From contig CATPCJ010000008.1 in NCBI GenBank assembly GCA_955652915.1, forward strand, positions 1-32,191: a stretch of DNA of 32,191 bases, in the 5' to 3' direction. This stretch comes from an uncultured Bryobacteraceae bacterium. Its GTDB lineage: Bacteria; Acidobacteriota; Terriglobia; Bryobacterales; Bryobacteraceae. Positions 21,079-30,133 of this stretch are shown piece after piece. The stretch's first letter is position 1, and each line of letters begins with the position of its first letter. The notes beneath the pieces are model-generated. The model had not been told where the DNA came from. It saw only the letters and a program-made list of their open reading frames with translations, and searched no databases. The translations under genes were made by a program, and so were the position numbers.

Positions 21079-22665
21079 GTGAAGCAAGTCAAAAAAATCA
21101 CGGGCCGGCGCGCAGGCGCCACATTGACCTTGCTGAGCGGCGTGATTTTGCTATTTTCGATTCGTTCCAAGGGAACAACCGCCGACGACGATCCCGCCGC
21201 CAGCCCACCGCCGCCAACTCTGACAGTGGCCGACGTTCGTATGATCGTGCTGCAAGCGGCCGCATCCGTGAACGTGCCGCTGGCAGTGGCCGTTAGCGAC
21301 CGCCAGGGAAACATACTCGCCGTTTACGACAAGTCCGGCACGCCGGTAACCTCCACTTCAAACTTCAGCATGCAGGCTGACACCAATGAAGTCGCCGTGG
21401 CGCTGGCTCGCACGGCGGCATTTTTCAGCAACGGGCAGGCCCCGCTCTCGTCACGAACCGTTCGGTACATTAGCGGAATTCATTTTCCGCCGGGAATCAT
21501 GTTCACCGGTAACGCCGCTCTGTACGGAATCGAAAACACCAATCGCGGCTGCGGGTTTAATGCCGATTTCATTCCCGGCCAAGAGGTGCCGCGGGCCCGT
21601 TCGATCGATGGATCGCAACCGGGGCAAGGCATCCTTACCGGAAAAGCGGACCTCAACGACAGCAAGCCCGATGCCGTGAATCCAGGCGGTGTACCGCTAT
21701 TCAAGAACGGAAGATTGGTCGGCGGAGTGGGCGTGGCGGGCGTGGCCCCGAACGTCGCTGAATTTGCCGCAATCTATGGCGCCACACTTTCACTCGGCAT
21801 CGGTCATGGATTCGTCCCTTTTCCACCTGCCCCCGGCGTTGTCATTATTGATGGGATCGCACTGCCCTTCGTCAATGACCAGAATTCTATGAGCCCCCCA
21901 ACGCGTCCTTCCGGCCTGTCGGAGGGATACGCGGACGGAGATTTTATAGTGGGCATGGGCCCGGTGGACAGTCCTGGTCTAGCGCCCGAAGGCGATTTGG
22001 TGGCCCCGCGGGACGGTCTCGCGGGAGGCCTGACGCGCGATGAAGTTCGCCGCATCGTCGATAATACCGTGGCGACCGGCAATCAGACCCGGGCCGTCAT
22101 CCGCTTGCCGCTGGGCTCGCGCGCCCGGTTCGTAATTGCAGTCGCGGACCTGGATGGCGCGGTGCTGGCCCTGTATCGAATGCCCGACGCAACCATCTTC
22201 AGCATTGATGTCGCGGTGGCCAAGGCGCGCAACGTGGTCTTCTTTAGCGGACCGGATCGCAGAGCGGACGATCTGCCGGGCGTGCCTATGAAAACCGCGG
22301 TCACCAATCGCACCATCAGTTTTGGCGCGCAGCCCTTCTTTCCTCCGGGAATCGATTACGCAACGCCTGGCCCGTTCTTCAATCTGTACAAGTTCGACAC
22401 GTTGAATCCATGCACGCAAGGCTCGCAAACGCCGAATCCGAATCAAAACGGCATCGTGTTTTTTCCCGGCAGTCTTCCGTTGTACAAGAACGGCGTGCTG
22501 GTGGGCGGCCTGGGTGTCAGCGGCGACGGCGTGGAGCAGGACGACTTCGCGACCGCCGGCGGCGCGGTTGGTTTCGAAGCGCCATCGGCCGCGCGAGCCG
22601 ATCGCGTATTCGATCAGGGCGTCCGTTTGCCTTATATAAAATTCCCACGCAACCCGGTAGATTGA
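21079..22665 (+). CDS. Exported protein with two GlcG/HbpS-like domains
   Basis: This 528-residue protein starts at GTG 21079, 11 bases after the cytochrome gene. It has an N-terminal hydrophobic segment (GATLTLLSGVILLFSI) fitting a signal peptide or anchor. Two GlcG/HbpS-type (PF03928-like) domains follow. The first has AVSDRQGNILAVYDKSG and VPLFKNGRLVGGVGVAGV (to about residue 250). The second has AVADLDGAVLALYRMPDA and LPLYKNGVLVGGLGVSGD (to about 500). Members of this family bind haem or small ligands. Placement directly after a five-haem cytochrome suggests haem handling or redox sensing in the periplasm, which is inference. Its stop codon TGA overlaps a dispersed repeat (TGAACC). Confidence 0.8.
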   Translation: MKQVKKITGRRAGATLTLLSGVILLFSIRSKGTTADDDPAASPPPPTLTVADVRMIVLQAAASVNVPLAVAVSDRQGNILAVYDKSGTPVTSTSNFSMQADTNEVAVALARTAAFFSNGQAPLSSRTVRYISGIHFPPGIMFTGNAALYGIENTNRGCGFNADFIPGQEVPRARSIDGSQPGQGILTGKADLNDSKPDAVNPGGVPLFKNGRLVGGVGVAGVAPNVAEFAAIYGATLSLGIGHGFVPFPPAPGVVIIDGIALPFVNDQNSMSPPTRPSGLSEGYADGDFIVGMGPVDSPGLAPEGDLVAPRDGLAGGLTRDEVRRIVDNTVATGNQTRAVIRLPLGSRARFVIAVADLDGAVLALYRMPDATIFSIDVAVAKARNVVFFSGPDRRADDLPGVPMKTAVTNRTISFGAQPFFPPGIDYATPGPFFNLYKFDTLNPCTQGSQTPNPNQNGIVFFPGSLPLYKNGVLVGGLGVSGDGVEQDDFATAGGAVGFEAPSAARADRVFDQGVRLPYIKFPRNPVD

Positions 22666-22685
22666 ACCGCGCGCGTGAGCAAGCG
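22664..22685 (+). repeat. Single copy of the dispersed GAACC-type repeat at a gene end
   Basis: GAACCGCGCGCGTGAGCAAG (followed by CG) matches the core of the 9261 array at all but one position. The first two bases belong to the TGA stop of the GlcG/HbpS-domain gene. Confidence 0.75.
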
Positions 22686-22760
22686 TTCTTCGGCCGGTAA
22701 ACCACTCCTTCACGGTCGTGGTTCTGAAGGCCCGGCACGCATGCCTGGGAATCACCTAGA

Positions 22761-24227
22761 ATGTCAGCGGAGGTCATGCGGGCATTGGGGCAACTTGCAC
22801 TCCGCTTGCTGCTGTCCGCCGCGGGCGTAGCGGGCATTACATTCGTCGCGCACAAAGTTATCGCAGGCAATCCCACAACCGTGGCGTTTGCCTATCTGCT
22901 GTTTGTGTTGATTGTCGCCAGCACCTGGGGATTCGTCGAAGCCTGCTTGTCCTCAATTCTCGCGACGCTCGCCTTCAATTTCTTTTTTCTTCCGCCAGTG
23001 GGCACGTTTACCATCGCCGACCCTCAAAATTGGATTGCGCTATTCAGCTTTCTGGCAACATCGCTGATCGCCAGCCGGCTTTCGGACCAAGCCAAGCAAA
23101 GGGCCCGCTATGCCGTGGAACGGCAGCAGGACGTCGAGCGGCTGTACACCTTCAGCCGTACGATCCTCTTGCTCGATAGCGCCTCGCCCCTTCCAAAACA
23201 GCTTGTGCGGAAATTGACGGAAATCTTCGGATTGAGCGCCGCGGTTTTGTACGACCGGCGTAGCGGCGAAATCTATCGAGCCGGTCCCTCCGATTTTGAG
23301 GGTCTGCACGATCGGCTCCATGACACGGCTTTGAATGGCACAACCTTTTCCGATCCCCAACGAAATAGCGTTATAACGGCCGTTCGGCTTGGCTCCCAGC
23401 CCATCGCCAGCCTGGGCATCCAGGGCGCACAGATGCCCGATTCCGTGCTGCAAGGCATCGCAACTCTGATTGCCATCGGCCTGGAGCGGGCCAAGGCCCA
23501 AGATCTCTCACATCAGGTGGAAGCCGCGCGTCAAAGCGAGCGCCTGCGAACCACTCTGATCGACGCCATGGCGCATGAATTCAAGACTCCCTTGACGTCG
23601 ATCAAGGCCGCGACAACATCGCTCTTGGCGGACCCGAACCAGCCTCTTGCCAGCAGAACCGAACTTCTGAAAATCGCCGATGAAGAATCCGACCACCTGA
23701 AAGATCTCGTCGATAACGCCGCCGACATGGCGCACTTGGATATTGCCCAGATCGATATTCGGTCCGAGCCCTCGGACGCCGGTCAGATCGTTCGCGAAGT
23801 AATTGCCTCGATGCGCGCCGGAATCGACGATCGGCAAGTTGCCATCGCCACTCAAGATCCATTGCCTCCAGTAGCACTCGATCGGCGCTTGGTGAAGCTG
23901 GCCATCAAACAGCTTATCGATAATTCTCTCAAGTACTCACCTCCGGACACGCCCATAAAAGTGCAAGTGCTGAAGGCCGATGACGGTGTTAGTTTAGAGA
24001 TTACCAATCATGGCCCCGCAATCCCCGTCGAAGAGCAGAGCCGTATTTTTGAGAGGTTCTACCGAAGCCCTTCCGTGGAGCGCCAGATACCCGGGTCCGG
24101 GCTCGGCCTGAGTATCGCCCACAGGATCGCGCGAGCGCATCATGGAGATCTCACGTTGACCAGCCGGCCCGGCGAGACCACTTTTCGCATGACATTGCCC
24201 ATCGATCATAAGGGGAAACGAAGTTGA
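22761..24227 (+). CDS. kdpD: KdpD C-terminal half: membrane histidine kinase lacking the sensor domain
   Basis: This 488-residue protein equals the C-terminal half of KdpD. Four closely spaced membrane helices of the DUF4118 type lie at about residues 12-105 (with FNFFFLPPVGTFTI). A GAF-like region covers about 125-245. A HisKA domain follows with H272 in MAHEFKTPLTSI, and a HATPase domain with DNSLKYSPP and GSGLGLSIAHRIA. The KdpD/USP sensor domains normally fused in front are absent, and two separate proteins with exactly those domains are encoded at 771-3035. It should phosphorylate KdpE, encoded next with a four-base overlap. GGAGG lies inside the first codons, so the start could be 22776 or slightly later. 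Standard single-chain KdpD proteins are about 900 residues. Confidence 0.92.
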   Translation: MSAEVMRALGQLALRLLLSAAGVAGITFVAHKVIAGNPTTVAFAYLLFVLIVASTWGFVEACLSSILATLAFNFFFLPPVGTFTIADPQNWIALFSFLATSLIASRLSDQAKQRARYAVERQQDVERLYTFSRTILLLDSASPLPKQLVRKLTEIFGLSAAVLYDRRSGEIYRAGPSDFEGLHDRLHDTALNGTTFSDPQRNSVITAVRLGSQPIASLGIQGAQMPDSVLQGIATLIAIGLERAKAQDLSHQVEAARQSERLRTTLIDAMAHEFKTPLTSIKAATTSLLADPNQPLASRTELLKIADEESDHLKDLVDNAADMAHLDIAQIDIRSEPSDAGQIVREVIASMRAGIDDRQVAIATQDPLPPVALDRRLVKLAIKQLIDNSLKYSPPDTPIKVQVLKADDGVSLEITNHGPAIPVEEQSRIFERFYRSPSVERQIPGSGLGLSIAHRIARAHHGDLTLTSRPGETTFRMTLPIDHKGKRS

Positions 24228-24925
24228 GCGCGGGCCGGATTTTGGTCGTCGATAACGAACCTCAAATCCGGCGGATCATGCGTACGACATTGACCGGCGC
24301 CGGTTACGAAGTGGACGATGCCAAGACCGGTGAGGAAGCACTTGACAAGGTGCGCGAATACCGTCCGGAGCTGGTGCTGCTGGATATCAACATGCCCGGG
24401 ATGGGCGGGTTGGCTGCCTGCAGAGAGATCCGCGCCAACGCTAATATCGCGATCATCATGCTCACGGTCCGCAACTCCGAGGCTGACAAAGTCGCAGCCC
24501 TGGACGCGGGCGCCGACGATTTTGTCACCAAGCCGTTCAGCACTCCGGAGCTATTGGCCCGTATTCGCGCGGCCCTCAGAAGGTTGCCGGTTTCACAATC
24601 GTCGCCGGCCAGAATTCGTTTCGGCCAACTGGAAATCGACTTTACCGCCCGGACGGTTGCCAATGGATCGAAGTCGGCGCACCTTACGCCCAAAGAACTC
24701 GACCTGCTGCGGTACCTCACCCAGCACGCCAATGAGGCTGTGGCGCATCGGGAATTGCTGCAGGCCGTGTGGGGACCCGATTACGGGGATCAAGTCGACT
24801 ACTTGCGGGTCTTCATCAAGAATCTGCGGAAGAAGCTCGAGTTGAATCCGGAGCATCCCCAATACATCACCACGGAGCCTTGGGTGGGCTATCGCTTCAA
24901 CGGAACGCCCGATGCTTCTTCATAA
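24224..24925 (+). CDS. kdpE: KdpE response regulator (OmpR family)
   Basis: This 233-residue OmpR/PhoB-type regulator has a receiver domain starting RILVVDNEPQIRRIMRT. The phospho-acceptor is D54 (VLLDINMPGMGG), with T81 and K103 (VTKPFS) completing the active site. A C-terminal winged helix (about 130-230) contains LTPKELDLLRYLTQHANEAV and YLRVFIKNLRKKLE, ending PWVGYRF. It activates kdpFABC expression in known systems. The start codon is TTG overlapping the kdpD stop (TTGA). No separate promoter was found before the downstream genes. Confidence 0.95.
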   Translation: MSAGRILVVDNEPQIRRIMRTTLTGAGYEVDDAKTGEEALDKVREYRPELVLLDINMPGMGGLAACREIRANANIAIIMLTVRNSEADKVAALDAGADDFVTKPFSTPELLARIRAALRRLPVSQSSPARIRFGQLEIDFTARTVANGSKSAHLTPKELDLLRYLTQHANEAVAHRELLQAVWGPDYGDQVDYLRVFIKNLRKKLELNPEHPQYITTEPWVGYRFNGTPDASS

Positions 24926-24978
24926 ATTCTTTATGCCTTCTCTATGACTTCTTCAGGACTTTCAACATACGCTGAGTT

Positions 24979-25449
24979 GTGGAGTTTGGGAATTCGCTCG
25001 TGGTCGAAAAGTTTCTAATTCCGGCAACTCAACCGGCTCCCAACAGAGAAGCCACCTCCCCGCTAAGTATCAATGTCGTATTCACCTCAGTCGACGCGAC
25101 GCTAGCGGCTTTGAAACAGGCTGGAACTTTGGCAAACCATCTGGCGGCTCACATCACACTCGTGATCTTACAGATTGTTCCATATCCGCTGCCACTTACC
25201 AGCCCCCCTGTATTGCAGGATTGGAATGAGCGGCGCTTTCGCGTAATCGCAAACCACAGCTCCGTCGAAACCACCATTCAACTGTATCTTTGCCGCGATC
25301 GATTCCAGACGCTGGTCTCGGTGCTGAAGCCACGCTCGCTGGTCGTCATTGGAGGCCGCCAACGCTGGTGGTGGCCGACGCCGGAAAAAACACTGGCAAG
25401 AAACTTGCGGCGCGCTGGTCACGAAGTTATCTTCACGGGAACGGAGTAA
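24979..25449 (+). CDS. Small USP-like protein within the kdp operon
   Basis: This 156-residue protein has a fold pattern like universal stress proteins: a strand (INVVFTSVDATLAAL), a helix (KQAGTLANHLAAHITLVIL) and a C-terminal nucleotide-loop-like segment (SLVVIGGRQRWWW). The glycine-rich ATP-binding signature of true UspA is not complete. The start is GTG at 24979, with GTG 25000 as alternative. It lies 53 bases after kdpE and six bases before a tiny membrane peptide gene, so it is part of the kdp transcript. Given that the KdpD sensor normally contains a USP domain, this may be a further detached regulatory piece, which is inference. Confidence 0.6.
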   Translation: MEFGNSLVVEKFLIPATQPAPNREATSPLSINVVFTSVDATLAALKQAGTLANHLAAHITLVILQIVPYPLPLTSPPVLQDWNERRFRVIANHSSVETTIQLYLCRDRFQTLVSVLKPRSLVVIGGRQRWWWPTPEKTLARNLRRAGHEVIFTGTE

Positions 25450-25454
25450 AGCAT

Positions 25455-25538
25455 ATGCTCGATCTATTTTATGTCTCGATAGGTTGTATAACGCTGTTTC
25501 TCTTTTGGATCTTCACCAAGGCCTGCGACAAGCTCTAG
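25455..25538 (+). CDS. Tiny membrane peptide (27 residues) preceding kdpF
   Basis: This ORF encodes MLDLFYVSIGCITLFLFWIF followed by TKACDKL, a single hydrophobic helix with a charged tail. It has the same length as KdpF and lies nine bases upstream of it. Short single-helix proteins ending in a CDKL or CERL motif are often found before kdpF in other genomes, to my recollection. It may be an accessory subunit of the transporter. Confidence 0.6.
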   Translation: MLDLFYVSIGCITLFLFWIFTKACDKL

Positions 25539-25547
25539 GAAAACTTT

Positions 25548-25631
25548 ATGGACTACATCGTTGCCGGCATCGCATCCCTGGGATTGTTCGTTTACTTGAT
25601 CTACGCCTTGCTGCGTCCGGAGAAATTCTAA
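25548..25631 (+). CDS. kdpF: KdpF, small subunit of the potassium P-type ATPase
   Basis: This 27-residue, single-helix peptide has the family pattern LGLFVYLIYALLRPEKF. KdpF stabilises the KdpABC complex in the inner membrane. It begins nine bases after the preceding peptide gene and ends five bases before kdpA. Confidence 0.9.
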   Translation: MDYIVAGIASLGLFVYLIYALLRPEKF

Positions 25632-25636
25632 AGATC

Positions 25637-27403
25637 ATGACTAGCCTTGGAATTCTGCAAATCGCGCTGTTCTTCGGTTTGATCCTGGTGTGCGCCAAGC
25701 CTCTCGGAGCATTCATGGCGAGGATCTTCGAAGGCCAGCGCACGTTTCTGCATCCCGTCTTTCGCTGGCTCGAGGCGCTTACTTACAAGATCGTCGGAGT
25801 GAAGGAAGACGTGGAACAGCGCTGGACCCAGTACACCGCGTCGCTACTGAGCTTCAGCGTCTTTGGCTTCCTGCTGGTCTATTTCATACAGCGCGCGCAA
25901 GCCTATCTGCCCTTCAATCCGCAGAACTTCGGAACACCGAACGTCACGCCGGACCTCGCCTTTAACACCGCCACGAGCTTTATCACCAACACGGATTGGC
26001 AGGCTTACTCGGGTGAATCGACGCTCAGCTATTTCGTGCAAATGGCGGCCCTGACAGTGCAGAACTTTGCCTCGGCCGCTGCCGGTATTGCGGTCGCTAT
26101 CGCTCTGGTGCGAGGGCTCGCCCGTCAAGAAAAGAAAACCATCGGCAACTTTTGGGTGGATGTCACCCGCGCCACGGTTTACGTTTTGCTGCCTCTCTCC
26201 ATCATCGCCGGCTTGTTGTTCGTGTCCCAGGGCGTGATCCAGAATCTACATCCTTACACCACTGTTTCAACCATTGAGGGCGGAAAACAGATCGTCGGGC
26301 AAGGACCGGTGGCGTCGCAGGAAGCCATCAAGCAACTTGGGACCAACGGCGGCGGTTTCTTCGGCGCAAACTCCGCGCATCCTTTCGAAAATCCCACGCC
26401 GTTGTCCAATCTGCTGCAAATGTTTCTGATCTTCCTCATACCCGGTGCGCTCACCTACACGTTCGGAAAAATGATTGGGGACACCCGGCAAGGCTGGGCC
26501 ATTTTCGCGGCTTTCTCAGTCATGTTTTTGGCCGGTGTGTTCGTCGTGTACCACTTTGAGCAAGCCGGCAATCCCATGCTGGCGAATCTGGGAATTCAGA
26601 GCGCCGCGACATCGGGACAATCCGGCGGCAATATGGAGGGCAAGGAAGTTCGCTACGGGATTGCGAATTCCGCCCTTTTCGCCACCGTGACGACGAATGC
26701 GAGTTGCGGCGCGGTGAACTCCATGCACGACAGTTTCACCCCCCTGGGAGGTTTGGTTCCTCTCTTCAACATCATGACTAGCGAAGTCATTTTTGGAGGC
26801 GTGGGATCGGGACTCTATGGAATCCTGATGTACTGCATTCTCGCGGTGTTCATCGCCGGGCTGATGGTGGGCCGCACTCCCGAATACCTGGGCAAGAAGA
26901 TCGAACAGAAGGAAGTTAAAATGGTGATGCTCGCGATCGTTGCCACGGCCTTCAGCATTCTGGTCTTTAGCGCGATGAGTTCAGTGATCGGCTTTCCCGC
27001 CAAGGGCTATTGGAACCCGCCCGGCGCGGCGATCGCCAACAATACCAATAGCGGTCCGCATGGTCTGTCGGAAATTCTGTACGCGTATGTCAGCAGCACC
27101 GGCAACAACGGCAGTGCGTTCGGGGGATTGAACCCCAATACGCCCTGGTACAACCTGACGCTCGGGTTGGCGCAACTGATCGGCCGTTTCCTGTTCCTGA
27201 TTCCATTGCTGGCCGTCGCCGGAAGCCTGGCGGGCAAGAAGAAGATTCCATCGACGGCGGGCAGCTTTCCCACACACGGTCCCTTATTTGTAGGATTGCT
27301 GATCGGCACCATCGTTATCGTCGGGGCGCTCACTTTCTTCCCGGCACTGGCGCTGGGACCCATCGTGGAACATTATCTGATGCATAGCGGCAAGCTGTTC
27401 TGA
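25637..27403 (+). CDS. kdpA: KdpA, potassium-translocating subunit
   Basis: This 588-residue membrane protein is the channel-like subunit that binds and selects potassium in KdpFABC. Filter-loop regions are visible: [39 protein letters not shown] and [17 protein letters not shown]. About ten membrane helices are present. The frame extends upstream to 25349, but that would span kdpF and the tiny peptide gene, so ATG at 25637 ([15 protein letters not shown]) is the start. It lies five bases after kdpF and eight before kdpB. Confidence 0.96.
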   Translation: MTSLGILQIALFFGLILVCAKPLGAFMARIFEGQRTFLHPVFRWLEALTYKIVGVKEDVEQRWTQYTASLLSFSVFGFLLVYFIQRAQAYLPFNPQNFGTPNVTPDLAFNTATSFITNTDWQAYSGESTLSYFVQMAALTVQNFASAAAGIAVAIALVRGLARQEKKTIGNFWVDVTRATVYVLLPLSIIAGLLFVSQGVIQNLHPYTTVSTIEGGKQIVGQGPVASQEAIKQLGTNGGGFFGANSAHPFENPTPLSNLLQMFLIFLIPGALTYTFGKMIGDTRQGWAIFAAFSVMFLAGVFVVYHFEQAGNPMLANLGIQSAATSGQSGGNMEGKEVRYGIANSALFATVTTNASCGAVNSMHDSFTPLGGLVPLFNIMTSEVIFGGVGSGLYGILMYCILAVFIAGLMVGRTPEYLGKKIEQKEVKMVMLAIVATAFSILVFSAMSSVIGFPAKGYWNPPGAAIANNTNSGPHGLSEILYAYVSSTGNNGSAFGGLNPNTPWYNLTLGLAQLIGRFLFLIPLLAVAGSLAGKKKIPSTAGSFPTHGPLFVGLLIGTIVIVGALTFFPALALGPIVEHYLMHSGKLF

Positions 27404-27410
27404 GTTAACC

Positions 27411-29534
27411 ATGTCAACAGTAACCACAGCGCCAAAACCGTCCGTACCCCAAAATGATTCTGCCTCGCTGATGCCGAAGAAGCTGGCACGGGCTCGTCCG
27501 TTATTCGATCCGGAAATCGTCGGCCGCGCGGCCAGAGCGTCTTTTGCAAAGCTGAACCCCATTACTTTGGTAAAAAATCCGGTGATGTTCGTGGTCGAAG
27601 TAGGGGCCGCGCTCACTACAGTGTTTCTCATCCGCGATATTTTCATTGGCGCGGGCGGCATCGGATTTTCGGTGCAGATTACCCTTTGGCTCTGGTTTAC
27701 GGTGCTATTCGCCAACTTCGCGGAAGCCATGGCTGAGGCGCGCGGCAAAGCTCAGGCCGATAGCCTCCGCAAAAGCAAGACGGACGTGCTGGCCAAGTGC
27801 ATGACGGCCTCCGGTCAAATTAAGCTGGTAGCAGGCTCCACGCTACGCTCGGGCGATATCGTCGTTTGCGATGCGGGCACTCTGATCCCCGGCGACGGCG
27901 AGGTTATCGACGGCATCGCCACCGTGGATGAGTCGGTGATCACCGGAGAAAGCGCGCCGGTGATTCGCGAATCGGGCGGCGACCGCAGCGCGGTGACCGG
28001 CGGAACCAAGGTTCTGTCCGATCATATCCGGATCAGGATCACATCCAATCCTGGCGAGACATTCCTGGATCGCATGATCGCCCTGGTGGAGGGAGCGGAG
28101 CGTCAAAAGACTCCTAACGAAGTCGCCTTGAATATCCTCATCGCCGGCCTAACGCTCATCTTTCTGTTAGCCGTGATCACGCTGCAGCCCTACGCGGTGT
28201 TCAGTGTCGCGCAAGCGGGATCGGGCTCCGTTCCCAGCGTCTCGGTGCTGGTGTCGCTGCTCGTCTGCTTGATTCCAACCACCATCGGGGGCTTGCTGTC
28301 GGCGATCGGCATCGCCGGCATGGATCGCGTCATGCAGCACAATGTTCTGGCCATGAGCGGAAAAGCGGTAGAGGCGGCCGGCGATGTGAATTCGTTGCTG
28401 CTGGACAAGACCGGCACCATCACCTTGGGCAACCGGCAGGCAGTTGAATTTCTCGTTGCCGATGGCGTCACCGATGAGGAACTGGCGGATGCCGCGCAGT
28501 TGTCCAGTCTCGCCGACGAGACCCCGGAGGGCCGTTCCGTAGTGATCCTCGCCAAGGAAAAATATGGTCTCCGCGGGCGGCACATTCCTGAAAAGGAAGC
28601 GACGTTCATTCCGTTCTCGGCTTACACTCGTATGAGCGGAGTCGACTTTGAGGGGCGCCGGCTGCGCAAGGGCGCCACCGAAGCGATTTGCAAGTTCGCC
28701 CTCGACGGTGGCGGCCAGATCCCCGGTAATTTCCAGGAAATCAGCGATCGGATTTCCCGCAGCGGCGGTACGCCGCTCGCCGTGGCAGATGGGGGGCGTT
28801 TGCTCGGGATCATTCACTTGAAAGACATCGTAAAGGGTGGAATGAACGAGCGGATTGCCCAGCTTCGCATCATGGGCATTCGCACCGTCATGATCACGGG
28901 CGACAATCCGCTCACGGCCGCCGCCATTGCCGCCGAGGCCGGCGTGGACGATTTTCTGGCCCAAGCCACACCCAAAGACAAGCTCGAATACATCAAGAAG
29001 GAACAGGCCGCCGGACGACTGGTGGCGATGACTGGCGACGGCACCAACGATGCGCCCGCGCTGGCGCAAGCCGATGTCGGAGTGGCCATGAATACCGGCA
29101 CCATGGCGGCTAAAGAGGCGGGCAACATGGTGGATCTCGACAGCAATCCCACCAAGCTCATTGAAATTGTCGCGATCGGCAAGCAGTTGCTGATCACGCG
29201 CGGCGCGCTCACAACGTTTTCGATTGCAAACGACGTGGCAAAGTATTTCGCCATCATCCCCGCTATGTTCATGGCCACCTATCCCGCACTCGGCACGCTC
29301 AACATCATGGGACTGCACACACCGCAAAGCGCCATCCTGGCGGCCGTGATTTTTAACGCTCTGATTATCATTGCGCTGGTTCCACTGGCCTTGCGCGGCG
29401 TGAAATACCGGCCGCTCGACGCTGCCAGCTTGCTGCGGCGAAATCTATTGATCTACGGCGCCGGCGGCATCCTCGCGCCCTTCCCGGGCATCTGGATCAT
29501 CGACAAATTGCTGGCTGCATTGCATCTGGCCTAG
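27411..29534 (+). CDS. kdpB: KdpB, catalytic P-type ATPase subunit
   Basis: This 707-residue P-type ATPase powers potassium uptake. The phosphorylated aspartate is D332 in [12 protein letters not shown]. The actuator motif TGES is at about 178-181; its serine corresponds to the site of inhibitory phosphorylation known in E. coli KdpB. The hinge motif [16 protein letters not shown] and seven membrane helices are in the expected places. It is a little longer at the N-terminus than the E. coli protein. It lies between kdpA and kdpC. Confidence 0.97.
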   Translation: MSTVTTAPKPSVPQNDSASLMPKKLARARPLFDPEIVGRAARASFAKLNPITLVKNPVMFVVEVGAALTTVFLIRDIFIGAGGIGFSVQITLWLWFTVLFANFAEAMAEARGKAQADSLRKSKTDVLAKCMTASGQIKLVAGSTLRSGDIVVCDAGTLIPGDGEVIDGIATVDESVITGESAPVIRESGGDRSAVTGGTKVLSDHIRIRITSNPGETFLDRMIALVEGAERQKTPNEVALNILIAGLTLIFLLAVITLQPYAVFSVAQAGSGSVPSVSVLVSLLVCLIPTTIGGLLSAIGIAGMDRVMQHNVLAMSGKAVEAAGDVNSLLLDKTGTITLGNRQAVEFLVADGVTDEELADAAQLSSLADETPEGRSVVILAKEKYGLRGRHIPEKEATFIPFSAYTRMSGVDFEGRRLRKGATEAICKFALDGGGQIPGNFQEISDRISRSGGTPLAVADGGRLLGIIHLKDIVKGGMNERIAQLRIMGIRTVMITGDNPLTAAAIAAEAGVDDFLAQATPKDKLEYIKKEQAAGRLVAMTGDGTNDAPALAQADVGVAMNTGTMAAKEAGNMVDLDSNPTKLIEIVAIGKQLLITRGALTTFSIANDVAKYFAIIPAMFMATYPALGTLNIMGLHTPQSAILAAVIFNALIIIALVPLALRGVKYRPLDAASLLRRNLLIYGAGGILAPFPGIWIIDKLLAALHLA

Positions 29535-29545
29535 GAGACATTCAT

Positions 29546-30127
29546 ATGTGGCAACAACTTCTTCCCGGTCTTCGAATCAAGCTCTTCATGACTGTTCTGC
29601 TGGGCGTGATTTATCCGCTGGCCATGACCGGCATTTCCCAGCTCTTGTTTCCGGATAAGGCCAACGGCAGCCTGAGAACATCCGGCGGCAAAGTGATCGG
29701 CTCGGAATTGATTGGCCAGAACTTCACCAGGGCGGAGTACTTTCAACCCCGGCCCTCGGCTGCCGGCAGCGACGGTTACGATCCCACCGCTTCCGGCGGA
29801 TCGAACTATGGGCCGACGAATCAAAAGCTGATCGAAAGAGTAAAAGCTTCGATCGGCAAGTTTCGGAAAGAGAATCCCGATTATACCGGTCCTCTTCCAG
29901 CGGATCTGGTCACGGCTTCCGCCAGTGGACTGGATCCGCATCTTTCTCCCGACTCGGCGAAAGCTCAATCGCCGCGCATCGCCAAAGCTCGTGGCGTTTC
30001 GCTGGGCCAAATAGAGGAATTGGTCGCGCGGTTTACCGAAGGCCCGGATCTCGGCCTGTTGGGTGAGCCGCGTGTTAACGTCCTGATGCTGAATTTGGAG
30101 TTGGATCGTCAACTCCCAAGGAAATAA
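29546..30127 (+). CDS. kdpC: KdpC, accessory subunit
   Basis: This 193-residue subunit has one N-terminal membrane helix (LFMTVLLGVIYPLAMTGI) and a periplasmic domain. Family signatures are GQNFTRAEYFQPRPSAAG, SGGSNYGPTN and SASGLDPHLSPDSAKAQ, followed by RIAKARG. It stabilises potassium binding in the KdpFABC complex. It is separated from kdpB by 11 bases and from the porin gene by six. Confidence 0.96.
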   Translation: MWQQLLPGLRIKLFMTVLLGVIYPLAMTGISQLLFPDKANGSLRTSGGKVIGSELIGQNFTRAEYFQPRPSAAGSDGYDPTASGGSNYGPTNQKLIERVKASIGKFRKENPDYTGPLPADLVTASASGLDPHLSPDSAKAQSPRIAKARGVSLGQIEELVARFTEGPDLGLLGEPRVNVLMLNLELDRQLPRK

Positions 30128-30133
30128 GACAAG

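Noticed and set aside
25349..25636. N-terminal extension of kdpA
   Set aside because: The extension overlaps the USP-like gene end, the tiny peptide gene and kdpF. The family N-terminus begins at 25637.
28167..29327. 386-residue open frame on the minus strand
   Set aside because: It is antisense to kdpB.
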